DNA of 24,538 nt from Myxococcales bacterium. GTDB taxonomy: Bacteria; Myxococcota; Myxococcia; Myxococcales; Myxococcaceae. The number at the start of each line of letters is the position of its first letter. Position 1 is the stretch's first letter. The stretch is from the NCBI GenBank assembly GCA_003153055.1, contig PMBV01000182.1, forward strand, positions 33,995 through 58,532, written 5' to 3'. Below are positions 16,194-23,993 of this stretch, one piece after another. A program made the position numbers and the translations under genes. Under the pieces are notes generated by a model. The model searched no databases. It was given only the letters and a program-made list of their open reading frames with translations, and had not been told where the DNA came from.

Positions 16194-16679
16194 ATGGACA
16201 TCGAGCGAGCGTTGATTCACGAGCCCATCAGCTCACTCACGCTGAAGGACCCCATCACCGTTCCACTCGACGGGACGCTCGCCGACGCCGTGCGAACGCT
16301 GCAGCAGGGCCACGTCGGTTGCGTATTGGTCGTCGACGGGAACGGAGGCCTGGCGGGCATCTTCACCGAGCGCGATCTCCTCACCAAGGTGGCCGGTCAG
16401 GCCCACGTTTGGGCCAAGGAGCCGATCTCGGTCTTCATGACCTCAGCCCCCGAGACCCTTCGCCCGGAGGACCCCATCGCCTGGGCGCTCAATTACATGC
16501 ACCTCGGCGGCTACCGCCACGTGCCGCTGCTCGACGAGGTCGGTCACTTGGTGGGCGTGGTGTCTGTCAGAGACATCGTGGAGCACATCGTCGAGCTCTT
16601 TCCCTCGGCAGTCTTGAACCTCCCTCCCAAGCCGCCGCGTGCCCCCCTTTCTGCCGAGGATCTCGGGGGCGACGACTGA
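16194..16679 (+). CDS. Protein of two CBS domains
   Basis: The protein has 161 residues and is almost wholly a CBS pair. CBS1 has DPITVPLDGTLADAVRTLQQ and GLAGIFTERDLLTKV. CBS2 has VFMTSAPETLRPEDPIAWAL and HLVGVVSVRDIVEHIVELFP. CBS pairs (Bateman modules) bind adenosine nucleotides such as AMP, ATP or SAM in the cytoplasm and regulate a partner. ATG 16194 is preceded by GGAG at five bases; GTG 16146 is an in-frame alternative adding 16 residues. The stop overlaps the GH44 start (TGATG), so the two are probably co-translated. There is no obvious biochemical link between a cytoplasmic nucleotide sensor and an exported glycosidase. It is divergent from the patatin gene over a 223-base gap in which I could not fix a promoter. 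Confidence 0.92.
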   Translation: MDIERALIHEPISSLTLKDPITVPLDGTLADAVRTLQQGHVGCVLVVDGNGGLAGIFTERDLLTKVAGQAHVWAKEPISVFMTSAPETLRPEDPIAWALNYMHLGGYRHVPLLDEVGHLVGVVSVRDIVEHIVELFPSAVLNLPPKPPRAPLSAEDLGGDD

Positions 16680-18793
16680 TGCGTGCATCCATTTGGTGCC
16701 GTTCGGCCACGTTGGCCCTCATGGTCGCGATAGCTGTCGGTTGCAAGGGGCGGTTCGCGATGGCGGCGCCGCGCGAGCCCGGCACCCGCACCGCGGCGGT
16801 CGGCAAGGTCGTCGAGGCGATCTTCGACTCGGGCTACCGCGGCGAATGGGTGTACTTCGGCTGGGCTGACCAAGAGCCCCGCACCTCCGGGCCAGCGCGG
16901 CTCCACATGGGGGGCTACGGCGGGTGGATCATCAACAACGCCAAGCTCCAGGGCGCCTACGGAGGCGTCGTCTTCCGCTTCAAAGCCCCAGCGAGCTTCG
17001 GCGACTTTCTCACCGTGAAGGTCGACTCCGAGGTGCTCAGCCTGTCGGCGGTGCAGGTCGGCCCCCAGCACCGGAAAGACCTCGACGACGGCTGGAGCGA
17101 GGTCTTCGTCCCGATGAGCGAGCTCAACCCGACCATGGCGCCCTTCAAGCGCGTGGTGCTCCGGGCGTTCCGGCAACTCCCCGCTCCCGGCGTGGTGGAG
17201 TTCGACGGCGTGGCCCTCACGGTCGCGGACCCGAAGGCGATCGCCGCCGCCGAGTCAAAGCCCGGGGTGCCTGCCACGTTCACGGTGGACTGTGGCGCCT
17301 CCGCGAAGCCCATCAGCCCACTCATCTACGGCATCGCCGTGGCGGTGAGGAGCGAGCTGGAGTCCGAGGACCACTGGCACCTGAACCCGACCATCCGCCG
17401 GTGGGGCGGGAACGCGACGACCCGGTACAACTGGGAGCTCAACGCCCGGAACATCGCGTCTGACTGGTACTTCGAGAACATCTCCATCAACCCGCTCTCG
17501 TGGAGCTCGATGCTCACCGCGAACCACCGGCACGGGGTTCAGTCGGCCCTCACCGTGCCGATCATCGGTTGGGTCGCCAAGGACACGAGGTCTGTGGGCT
17601 TTCCCGTGTCGGAGGTGGGGGCGCAGCAGAGCGTCGACGAAGGCAAGGGCGCCGGCAACGGCGTCGGCACCAATGGCAAGCCGCTGCCCTCAGGGCCTCC
17701 CACTCGCACCAGCGTGGCCGCGCCCCCGGAGTTCGTCGCTCGCTGGGTCAAGGCCATCAAGAAGCTCGACCAGGAGCTCGGCGCCCGCACCGTAGACATG
17801 TACATTCTCGATAACGAGCCGGCGCTCTGGCACGACACGCACCGCGACGTGCACCCGGCGCCGCTCACCTACGACGAGCTGCTCGATCGCACCATGCGCT
17901 ACGCCTCGGCGATTCGCCAGGCCGACCCACAGGCGGTCATCGCCGGGCCGGCCGAGTGGGGCTGGCCCGCGTACACCTACTCGGCGGCCGACGCGGTGGC
18001 TGGCTTCAGTCGGGCGCCTGATCGTCGGGCGCACGACAACATTCCGCTCATCGAGTGGTACTTGAGGAAGCTGGCGGAGCACGAAAAGAAGACCGGCGAG
18101 CGGCTCCTCGACGTGCTCGATCTCCACTTCTACCCGCAGGCCAAGGGGGTCGGCGTCGGGGAGGCCGGCGAGGTCGACCGCGAGACCAACGCCCTGCGGA
18201 TTCGTTCGACCCGTGGCCTGTGGGACCCCAGCTATGCCGACGAGTCGTGGATCAAGGAGCCGGTGCAGATCATCCCTCGAATGCGCGGTTGGGTCGACCG
18301 CAACTATCCGGGGCTCAAGCTGTCCATCGGCGAGTACAGCTTCGGAGCCGAGAAGCACATGTCAGGAGGCCTGGCCCTCGCCGAGGCCTTGGGGCGCTTC
18401 GGCCAGCAAGGTCTCTACTCGGCGTTCTACTGGACGTACCCCCGCGAGGGCACGCCGGCGTTCTGGGCCTTCCGGGCCTTCCGGAACTACGATGGCAAGG
18501 GCGCGGTGTTCCAGGAGCTCTCCCTGCACACCCAGGCTCCAGACAACGCCTCGGCCTTCGCTGCTCGATCGGCCGATGGGCGCAAAGCCACCCTGGTGCT
18601 CCTCAACTTCTCTGGAGCCGACGGCCTGGAGGCCAACGTGGCCTTCAAGGGTTGCCCGGCGACGGAGGCTCAGCGGGTGTTCACCTTCATCGGCGCGCCC
18701 AGTGGCTTCACCGAGCAGAAGGTCCCCGTGGGGAAGCCCTACCGGCTGCCCAGGTATTCCATCAGCGTGGTGGAGCTGAGCTGGGCGAAGTAG
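16679..18793 (+). CDS. Glycoside hydrolase family 44 lipoprotein (endo-beta-glucanase/xyloglucanase type)
   Basis: The protein has 704 residues. ATG 16679 overlaps the CBS stop. The N-terminus (MRASIWCRSATLALMVAIAV, then GC) is a lipoprotein signal. Residues of about 45-190 form a beta-sandwich resembling a carbohydrate-binding module (IFDSGYRGEWVYFGWAD to VEFDGVALTVAD). The GH44 domain follows: ISPLIYGIAVAV, RRWGGNATTRYNWELNARNI, ASDWYFENI, IGWVAKD, YILDNEPALWHDTHRDVHP, GPAEWGWPAYTYSAAD, LDLHFYPQ, LRIRSTRGLWDPSYADESWI and LSIGEYSFGAEKHMSGG. By comparison with characterised GH44 enzymes, E380 (LDNEP) is the acid/base and E552 (GEYSFG) the nucleophile. The 172-residue spacing agrees with the family. 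GH44 enzymes cut internal beta-1,4 bonds in cellulose, xyloglucan or glucomannan. Membrane anchoring suggests digestion at the cell surface. Confidence 0.93.
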   Translation: MRASIWCRSATLALMVAIAVGCKGRFAMAAPREPGTRTAAVGKVVEAIFDSGYRGEWVYFGWADQEPRTSGPARLHMGGYGGWIINNAKLQGAYGGVVFRFKAPASFGDFLTVKVDSEVLSLSAVQVGPQHRKDLDDGWSEVFVPMSELNPTMAPFKRVVLRAFRQLPAPGVVEFDGVALTVADPKAIAAAESKPGVPATFTVDCGASAKPISPLIYGIAVAVRSELESEDHWHLNPTIRRWGGNATTRYNWELNARNIASDWYFENISINPLSWSSMLTANHRHGVQSALTVPIIGWVAKDTRSVGFPVSEVGAQQSVDEGKGAGNGVGTNGKPLPSGPPTRTSVAAPPEFVARWVKAIKKLDQELGARTVDMYILDNEPALWHDTHRDVHPAPLTYDELLDRTMRYASAIRQADPQAVIAGPAEWGWPAYTYSAADAVAGFSRAPDRRAHDNIPLIEWYLRKLAEHEKKTGERLLDVLDLHFYPQAKGVGVGEAGEVDRETNALRIRSTRGLWDPSYADESWIKEPVQIIPRMRGWVDRNYPGLKLSIGEYSFGAEKHMSGGLALAEALGRFGQQGLYSAFYWTYPREGTPAFWAFRAFRNYDGKGAVFQELSLHTQAPDNASAFAARSADGRKATLVLLNFSGADGLEANVAFKGCPATEAQRVFTFIGAPSGFTEQKVPVGKPYRLPRYSISVVELSWAK

Positions 18794-18799
18794 CGCGAA

Positions 18800-19615
18800 T
18801 CAAGCGGCGCGACCCAGCACTTCCTGGGTTTCGATCCAGCTCAGCACCTGGTCGGCGACGGCCTTCCAGCAGGTGTCGAGCATCAGGAGGTGATTGGCGC
18901 CGCGCACCACTCGGAGTTCAGATTGGTAGACGGCGGCCGTGCGCTCGAGCTCGGCCAGGGGAATGAGGAGATCGCGGTCGCCGCCGATGACGAGGCTCGA
19001 ACGCATCGCTCGTGGGTTGCACGGCCAGTAGCTCCGCAGGGTCATCTCGAGGGCCACCCGGCTCGACTCGGGCTGGAAGCGCGCCGCGTAGCGGAGCCGC
19101 TTCTCCGGCTCCAGCTCTGGCGAGAAGAGCGCGTCGGCGACCAGCCCAGGGTCGACGGCACCGACTCCCAGGGTCTGCGCCCAGCAGAGCTGCCACCACA
19201 ACAGCGGCGCCGACGCGGCGGCGTGAAGGCTCGATGTCAGCACCCCGAAGGGCGAGGCCGGCGCGAGGAGGATCACTCCCGCGACGGGGTTGGTCTCGGC
19301 GAAGCGCTCGGCCACCTTGGCGCCCAGGGAGTGGGCGATGACGATGGGTGGTCGGCTCAGCCCCCGGGCGACCTGCTCCACGTCGGCGACGTAGTCCGAG
19401 ATGCCGAACTGGTGGAGCGATCGCTTCCCCTTGCTCTCTCCGTGACCTCGAAAGCTCAGCGCAGTCGAGCCATAGCCGCGCTCGGCGAAGTAGGGAATGA
19501 AGTGCTCCTGCCACACCCAGGCGCCGCAGTACGAGCCGTGCACGAACAAGACTGGCGGACGCGACGCTGCATCACTCGCTGGAGTGGAGATGACTTCGAG
19601 GGGGTACTCGCGCAT
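18800..19615 (-). CDS. Alpha/beta-hydrolase fold protein
   Basis: The protein has 271 residues. Fold motifs in order are PPVLFVHGSYCGAWVWQEHF (20-39, oxyanion-loop HGSYCG), ALSFRGHGESKG (52-63), nucleophile elbow IVIAHSLGAKVAERF with S96, the acid in GGDRDLLIPLAEL, and the catalytic histidine in RGANHLLMLDTCW. The elbow is AHSLG rather than the commoner GHSxG. The substrate could be an ester, lactone or small lipid and cannot be fixed from sequence. ATG 19615 starts the protein at MREYPLEV; the 35 in-frame codons upstream lack a leader and look non-coding. No signal peptide is present, so it is cytoplasmic. It is convergent with the GH44 gene (six bases between stops), which rules out a shared operon. 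Confidence 0.9.
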   Translation of the reverse strand: MREYPLEVISTPASDAASRPPVLFVHGSYCGAWVWQEHFIPYFAERGYGSTALSFRGHGESKGKRSLHQFGISDYVADVEQVARGLSRPPIVIAHSLGAKVAERFAETNPVAGVILLAPASPFGVLTSSLHAAASAPLLWWQLCWAQTLGVGAVDPGLVADALFSPELEPEKRLRYAARFQPESSRVALEMTLRSYWPCNPRAMRSSLVIGGDRDLLIPLAELERTAAVYQSELRVVRGANHLLMLDTCWKAVADQVLSWIETQEVLGRAA

Positions 19616-19808
19616 GGTGTCAATCCCGTGGGGGCCGTGGCCGGGGCTGTACCGGCTCACGTCTGCTTGCTTCCGACCCTCCCTCAAAGATACCGGCCAC
19701 TCACCCCACCCACCATGCAAATTGGGGAGCGAGGCCTCGCCTCCGTCGGGCCCAGCTCGAGCGGGCAGGTCAGCTCATGGGCCTCTGCGGGTAGGCTCCG
19801 CCCACACC

Positions 19809-20012
19809 ATGAGCACCGACATCGACACCTTGAAGGCCGAGCTGAAGAAGCTCAATGCGCGGGCGACCCAATCGAAAATGGATCTCCACGATCTCTCCGA
19901 GGAGCTCCCCACGAATTGGGAGCGCATTCTCGAGGTCGCTCGGGTGGCCCACGAGGCCCACGCGAAACTCATGGCCGCCCGCAAGGCGCTGGCCGAGGCC
20001 ACCGCGAGCTGA
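19809..20012 (+). CDS. CCE_0567/DUF683-like small helical protein
   Basis: The protein has 67 residues, starting at ATG 19809 (MSTDIDTLKAELKKLNARAT). The middle, SKMDLHDLSEELPTNWERIL, followed by EVARVAHEAHAKLMAARKAL, matches my recollection of the Rop-like two-helix proteins typified by Cyanothece CCE_0567 (DUF683). Those share the MDLHDLxExLPTxWExI core. Known relatives are mostly encoded in nitrogen-fixation clusters and have been described as metalloproteins. No nif gene is visible within this window, so the role here is open. The predicted fold is an antiparallel helical hairpin that oligomerises. The ribosome site is weak; TAGG lies about 14 bases upstream in a small potential hairpin (GCGG/CCGC). 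It is divergent from the hydrolase and convergent with the acetoacetate ligase. Confidence 0.85.
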   Translation: MSTDIDTLKAELKKLNARATQSKMDLHDLSEELPTNWERILEVARVAHEAHAKLMAARKALAEATAS

Positions 20013-20063
20013 GCGGCAGCCCAGCACCCCTCAGCGCAGCCTGCTCGATTCAGGGCGTCGCGC

Positions 20064-22037
20064 TCAGGTCTTCAGCTCTGGGCGGTCTCGGAAGTGGTCG
20101 AGCGCCTCCGGGTTGGCGAGGGCCTCGACGTTCTTCACCGGCTCGCCGTGCACCACGTTGCGCACCGCGAGCTCGACGATCTTTCCACTCTTGGTGCGGG
20201 GGAGCTCGGGCACCTGGAGCACCCGCGCCGGCACGTGCCGCGGCGTGGTGTTGGCGCGTATGGTGTCTTTGATGCGGGCGACCAAGGTCTCGTCGAGTAC
20301 CAGGCCGTCTCGGAGCCGGACGAACAGCACCACCCGCACGTCGCCTTCCCAGCTCTGGGCCACGGCCAGGGCCTCGACGACCTCCGAGAGCCGCTCGACC
20401 TGTCGGTAGATCTCGGCGGTGCCAATGCGCACCCCGCCGGGGTTCAAGGTGGCGTCGGAGCGGCCGTAGATGACGAAGCCTCCGTGCTCGGTGACCTCGG
20501 CGAAGTCTCCATGGTGCCACACCCCCGGGAAGCGCTCGAAGTACGCCGCCCGGTATCGCCTGCCGCCGGGGTCGTTCCAGAAGCCGAGTGGCATCACCGG
20601 GAAGGGGCGGGTGCAGACCAGCTCGCCCTTCTCGCCCACCACTGGATGCCCGGCTTCGTCGAACACCTGGGTCGCCATGCCCAGCCCTGGCCCCTGAATC
20701 TCCCCACGCCACACCGGGCGGTTGGGGTCGCCCAAGACGAAGCACGAGACGATGTCCGTGCCCCCGGAGATCGAGGCGAGCTGGACGTTCGCCTTGATCG
20801 CCCGGTACACGTAGTCGAAGCCCTCGGGCAACAGCGGGCTGCCGGTGGAGAAGATGACGCGGAGCTTCTCCATCGGGTGGGTGACGATCGGCTCGAGGCC
20901 CGCCTTGGCTGCCGCGTCGATGAACTTCGCCGAGGTGCCGAAGTGGGTCATGCCCTCGGCGACCGCGTAGTCGAAGAGGATCCGCCCGTCCTCCGCGAAC
21001 GGGGACCCGTCGTACAGCAAGAGCGTGGCCTGGGACGCGAGGCCCGAGGCGAGCCAGTTCCACATCATCCACCCGCAGGTGGTGAAGTAGAACAGCCGGT
21101 CTCCAGGCCGGACGTCTCCATGGAGCCGGTGCTCCTTGAGGTGCTGGAGCAGCACGCCGCCAGCGCCGTGCACGATGCACTTGGGCACTCCGGTGGTGCC
21201 TGACGAGTAGAGCACGTAGAGCGGGTGATCGAAGGGGAGCGGGGCGAACTCGATGACCTCTTCCCCCGACCAGGGCTCGGTCCAGGTCTCGAGCATCACG
21301 CCGCCGCGGATCGACGAGAGCTCGTGGCCCGCAACGCGCACGTACGGCACCACGACGACCCGCCTGACCGATGGGAGCCGGGCCGCGATCTCCGCCACCT
21401 TCACCAGGCAGTCGATGGTCTTGCCGCCGTAGAAGTACCCGTCGGCGACGAACAGCAGCACGGGCTCGACCTGCCCGAAGCGGTCGACGACGCCCTGCAC
21501 CCCGAAGTCTGGAGAGGCCGAGGTGAAGATCGCCCCGATGGACGCCGCCGCCAGCATGGCGATGATGGCCTCGGGCACGTTGGGCACATAGGCCGCGACC
21601 CGATCGCCAGCGGTGACGCCCTCAGCCCGCATCGCCTTGGCCAGCCGAGCGACCTGCAGGTACAGCTCCCTCCGGGACAGGCGCCGCCTGACACGGCTCT
21701 CACCCCAGAAGACCATCGCCTCGCCGTCGTCCCGCGATCGAAGCAGGTTCTCGGCGTAGTTGAGGCGCGCCTCGGGGAACCAGCGGGCGCCCGGCATGGC
21801 GTGGGCGTCGGTCACCACGGTCTCGCCCCTCCGCTGCGAACGGACCTCCCCGAAGTCCCATACCGAAGCCCAGAACTGCTCCGGGTGCTCGACGGACCAA
21901 CGATGGAGCGCGTCTGGGTCGCTCAGCGGCACGCTCCACCGGGCCTCGGCCGCGCGAAGAAAGGAGGTGAGGGTGGTGGCGGCGACCTGGCTGGGGTCGG
22001 GCTGCCAGAGCGGGGTGGGTGCTTCGTTCTGGCGCAT
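20064..22037 (-). CDS. aacS: Acetoacetate-CoA ligase (acetoacetyl-CoA synthetase)
   Basis: The protein has 657 residues, the normal length for this enzyme (EC 6.2.1.16). It makes acetoacetyl-CoA from acetoacetate, CoA and ATP in the cytoplasm. ANL-superfamily motifs are [17 protein letters not shown] (adenylate P-loop), [23 protein letters not shown] [64 protein letters not shown] and [11 protein letters not shown], which holds the catalytic lysine. The pattern CGWMMWNWL and the N-terminal [23 protein letters not shown] are characteristic of acetoacetate rather than acetate ligases. AAGGAG lies eight bases before ATG 22037. The gene follows the PhnA-family gene by 35 bases on the same strand. 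It would let the cell recover acetoacetate from polyhydroxybutyrate or ketogenic amino acids. Confidence 0.95.
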   Translation of the reverse strand: MRQNEAPTPLWQPDPSQVAATTLTSFLRAAEARWSVPLSDPDALHRWSVEHPEQFWASVWDFGEVRSQRRGETVVTDAHAMPGARWFPEARLNYAENLLRSRDDGEAMVFWGESRVRRRLSRRELYLQVARLAKAMRAEGVTAGDRVAAYVPNVPEAIIAMLAAASIGAIFTSASPDFGVQGVVDRFGQVEPVLLFVADGYFYGGKTIDCLVKVAEIAARLPSVRRVVVVPYVRVAGHELSSIRGGVMLETWTEPWSGEEVIEFAPLPFDHPLYVLYSSGTTGVPKCIVHGAGGVLLQHLKEHRLHGDVRPGDRLFYFTTCGWMMWNWLASGLASQATLLLYDGSPFAEDGRILFDYAVAEGMTHFGTSAKFIDAAAKAGLEPIVTHPMEKLRVIFSTGSPLLPEGFDYVYRAIKANVQLASISGGTDIVSCFVLGDPNRPVWRGEIQGPGLGMATQVFDEAGHPVVGEKGELVCTRPFPVMPLGFWNDPGGRRYRAAYFERFPGVWHHGDFAEVTEHGGFVIYGRSDATLNPGGVRIGTAEIYRQVERLSEVVEALAVAQSWEGDVRVVLFVRLRDGLVLDETLVARIKDTIRANTTPRHVPARVLQVPELPRTKSGKIVELAVRNVVHGEPVKNVEALANPEALDHFRDRPELKT

Positions 22038-22072
22038 CGTCGAGCTCCTTGGGGCTCGTACTGTAGCCGTGC

Positions 22073-22420
22073 TCAGGACTTCTTCACGAACTCGCTCTTG
22101 AGCTGCATGGCGCCGAAGCCGTCGATCTTGCAGTCGATGTTGTGATCGCCCTCGACCAGGCGAATGTTCTTCACCTTGGTGCCCACCTTGAGCGCCGAGG
22201 TCGCGCCCTTCACCTTGAGATCCTTGATGATGGTGACCGAGTCACCGTCGCTCAGCCGGTTGCCCACGGCGTCTTTCACCACCAGGCCTTCCTCGGCCGC
22301 GGGGGGCACTTCGGAGGCCGTCGCCGACCATTCATGGGCGCACTCGGGGCAGACGCACAAGGCGCCGTCTTCGTAGGTCAGGGTCGATTGGCACTTCGGG
22401 CAAGGTGGGAGCTCGGTCAC
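22073..22420 (-). CDS. phnA: PhnA/YjdM-family zinc-ribbon protein
   Basis: The protein has 115 residues. The N-terminal zinc ribbon has C7, C10, C24 and C27 ([20 protein letters not shown], then VCPECAHEW). The C-terminal PhnA domain is recognisable in [40 protein letters not shown] and [20 protein letters not shown]. The GTG at 22420 was chosen because it gives the usual family start ([10 protein letters not shown]); a TTG at 22453 is in frame but adds 11 atypical residues. Neither has a strong ribosome site. Despite its historical name, the family is not generally a phosphonate-degrading enzyme, and its function is unresolved. It lies 35 bases ahead of the acetoacetate ligase, so the two may be co-transcribed. 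It is divergent from the membrane histidine kinase. Confidence 0.92.
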   Translation of the reverse strand: MTELPPCPKCQSTLTYEDGALCVCPECAHEWSATASEVPPAAEEGLVVKDAVGNRLSDGDSVTIIKDLKVKGATSALKVGTKVKNIRLVEGDHNIDCKIDGFGAMQLKSEFVKKS

Positions 22421-22516
22421 GGTAACGCTCGGGGAAAGTTGGAGCGGCGTCAATTAGCAGCCCGCCGACGCGGTGCGGAAGAGATCGCGCCCCACTTCCG
22501 ACGTAGTGTCAGCCGG

Positions 22517-23773
22517 GTGACTGGCTTGGTCGAGGAGAGTGAGGCGGCGCTGCCCGAACGTCGGCGATTCTCTCAGATCGTCGGCGGGGTGAATCTCCTA
22601 TTCCTGGTTTTCGACGCCAGGCGCTCCTTTCCACACCCGGGGGTGGTGCTGGGCGCGAGGGTCCTGCTGACGGTCTGGCTCTTCGGTGGTCCGCTGTTGC
22701 TGTCACGCCCGCGCTCCGCCGGGTGGGGGCTGGTCATCGTGCGAGCCGAGGCGGTCCTCCTGGCGCTCACCTTTGCCGGCTTGGTGTGGGGCAGCGGGGA
22801 CGTCGCGGGCTACGGGGGCTTCCTCGGGCTCATCCCCTTGGTGTTCGCCGTGGGCGCGCCCGACGACCCCGTGGCGATCGTCTTGTGTGGGGTGACGGTG
22901 TGGGCGGGGGGCCTGGTGGCCATGGGCGGTGATGCGCTCTTCTGGTCGCTCGGCAGCGGATCCATCACGCTCTACGCCGCCGCCGGGGCCTGGTTCCATC
23001 GAGCGGGGCTGCGTCGCCAGACCGCCCAGCGACGAGACGCGGAGGCCCTCGCGCGGCGGTTGGCCGAGCTCGAGAAGCAGCGGGCCCTCGACGACCGGCT
23101 GTCGCTGCTCGGGCGATTGGTCGCCGACGTGGCGCACGAGCTCAGGAACCCGCTGACGTACGTGACCGCGAACGTCACCTTGCTCCGGGAGGGGATCGAT
23201 CAAGGCGCGGTCAGCGAGGCCCTCACCGACGTGGAGACGGGGCTCTCCCGCATCAGCGGCCTCATCGACGATCTCCGCGCCTTCGCCCGCAACGAGCCCG
23301 AGCCCCTCGGGGCCTGCGACCTGGGCCCCATCATCGAGGAGGCCCTGCGCATCTCCTCGGTGCGGCTCTCGGCCATCGCGACGGTCCAACAGGCGATTTC
23401 GCCGGGCCTGCCCCTCGTCACCGGGAGCGCGCGCCGGTTGGTGCAGGTGCTCGTCAACCTGCTCATCAATGCCGCCGACGCCCTCGAGGACGCGCCGGCG
23501 CCCAGGCAGGTTCGTGTCACCGCCCGGGAGGACGGCGGCGCAGTGCTCCTCTGCGTGGAGGACAACGGCCCAGGTATCGCCCCAGAAATCCGCGACCGCC
23601 TCTTCACTCCCTTCTCCACCACCAAAGGCACCAAGGGCACCGGCTTGGGCCTGTCACTGTCTCGCGAGTATCTCTCGAGCTTCAGGGCCACCATCGAGGC
23701 GGGTCAGAGCGAGCTCGGTGGCGCCCGGTTCGCGCTTCGCTTGCCCAAGGCCGTCGTGGCCCTTCCTCGGTGA
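22517..23773 (+). CDS. Membrane-bound sensor histidine kinase
   Basis: The protein has 418 residues. The N-terminal 170 residues hold five or six membrane helices (VVLGARVLLTVWLFGGPLLL, EAVLLALTFAGLVWG, GFLGLIPLVFAVG, IVLCGVTVWAGGLVAM, ITLYAAAGAWFH) with very short loops and no extracytoplasmic domain, so the membrane part itself is probably the sensor. A coiled linker (AEALARRLAELEKQ) leads to the HisKA box VADVAHELRNPL with H207. Catalytic motifs are LVNLLINAADAL (N), VEDNGPGIAP (G1) and GTKGTGLGLSLS (G2). No receiver domain and no adjacent response regulator exist, so it is an orphan kinase. The start is uncertain: GTG 22517 is the first codon that keeps a sensible leader, the ribosome site is poor, and a later GTG at VNLLFLV is possible. 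Confidence 0.88.
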   Translation: MTGLVEESEAALPERRRFSQIVGGVNLLFLVFDARRSFPHPGVVLGARVLLTVWLFGGPLLLSRPRSAGWGLVIVRAEAVLLALTFAGLVWGSGDVAGYGGFLGLIPLVFAVGAPDDPVAIVLCGVTVWAGGLVAMGGDALFWSLGSGSITLYAAAGAWFHRAGLRRQTAQRRDAEALARRLAELEKQRALDDRLSLLGRLVADVAHELRNPLTYVTANVTLLREGIDQGAVSEALTDVETGLSRISGLIDDLRAFARNEPEPLGACDLGPIIEEALRISSVRLSAIATVQQAISPGLPLVTGSARRLVQVLVNLLINAADALEDAPAPRQVRVTAREDGGAVLLCVEDNGPGIAPEIRDRLFTPFSTTKGTKGTGLGLSLSREYLSSFRATIEAGQSELGGARFALRLPKAVVALPR

Positions 23774-23778
23774 AGTGA

Positions 23779-23793
23779 TTATACGCTGTATAA
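23779..23793. promoter_or_regulatory. AT-rich palindrome after the histidine kinase gene
   Basis: TTATAC-GCT-GTATAA is a perfect 6-bp inverted repeat with a 3-base centre, five bases after the kinase stop. It stands out in GC-rich surroundings. The size and symmetry suit an operator for a dimeric regulator; the TATAC/GTATA arms could also hold a -10 element for the SDR gene downstream. It lacks the GC stem and U tract of a terminator. Confidence 0.4.
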
Positions 23794-23978
23794 GTAGATG
23801 CCTTTGCTTTGGCCGAGCTCTCGTTCAAAGTTCAGCAAAAATGCATGGCTGCGGGCCCGGGAAATCAAGTGGCGCCAGAGGCTCGGGTATGTTGCGTTGC
23901 ACCAATCAGTGAAGCGGGGTCATGGCGGCGGGCCTGGTGGCTCGGCGTCGGGGCCTCTTGGCGGTTTTCAGCACCAAG

Positions 23979-23991
23979 GAGACGAGGTCTC
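23979..23991 (+). promoter_or_regulatory. Small hairpin covering the SDR ribosome-binding site
   Basis: GAGAC (23979-23983), GAG and GTCTC (23987-23991) form a 5-bp stem ending two bases before the ATG at 23994. It includes the AAGGAG and GAGG ribosome-site candidates. Pairing could limit translation initiation. It is short and could be incidental. Confidence 0.25.
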
Positions 23992-23993
23992 GC

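Noticed and set aside
18890..20272. A 460-codon plus-strand open frame across the alpha/beta hydrolase and beyond
   Set aside because: It is antisense to the hydrolase and overlaps the DUF683-like gene in another frame; the product is low-complexity.
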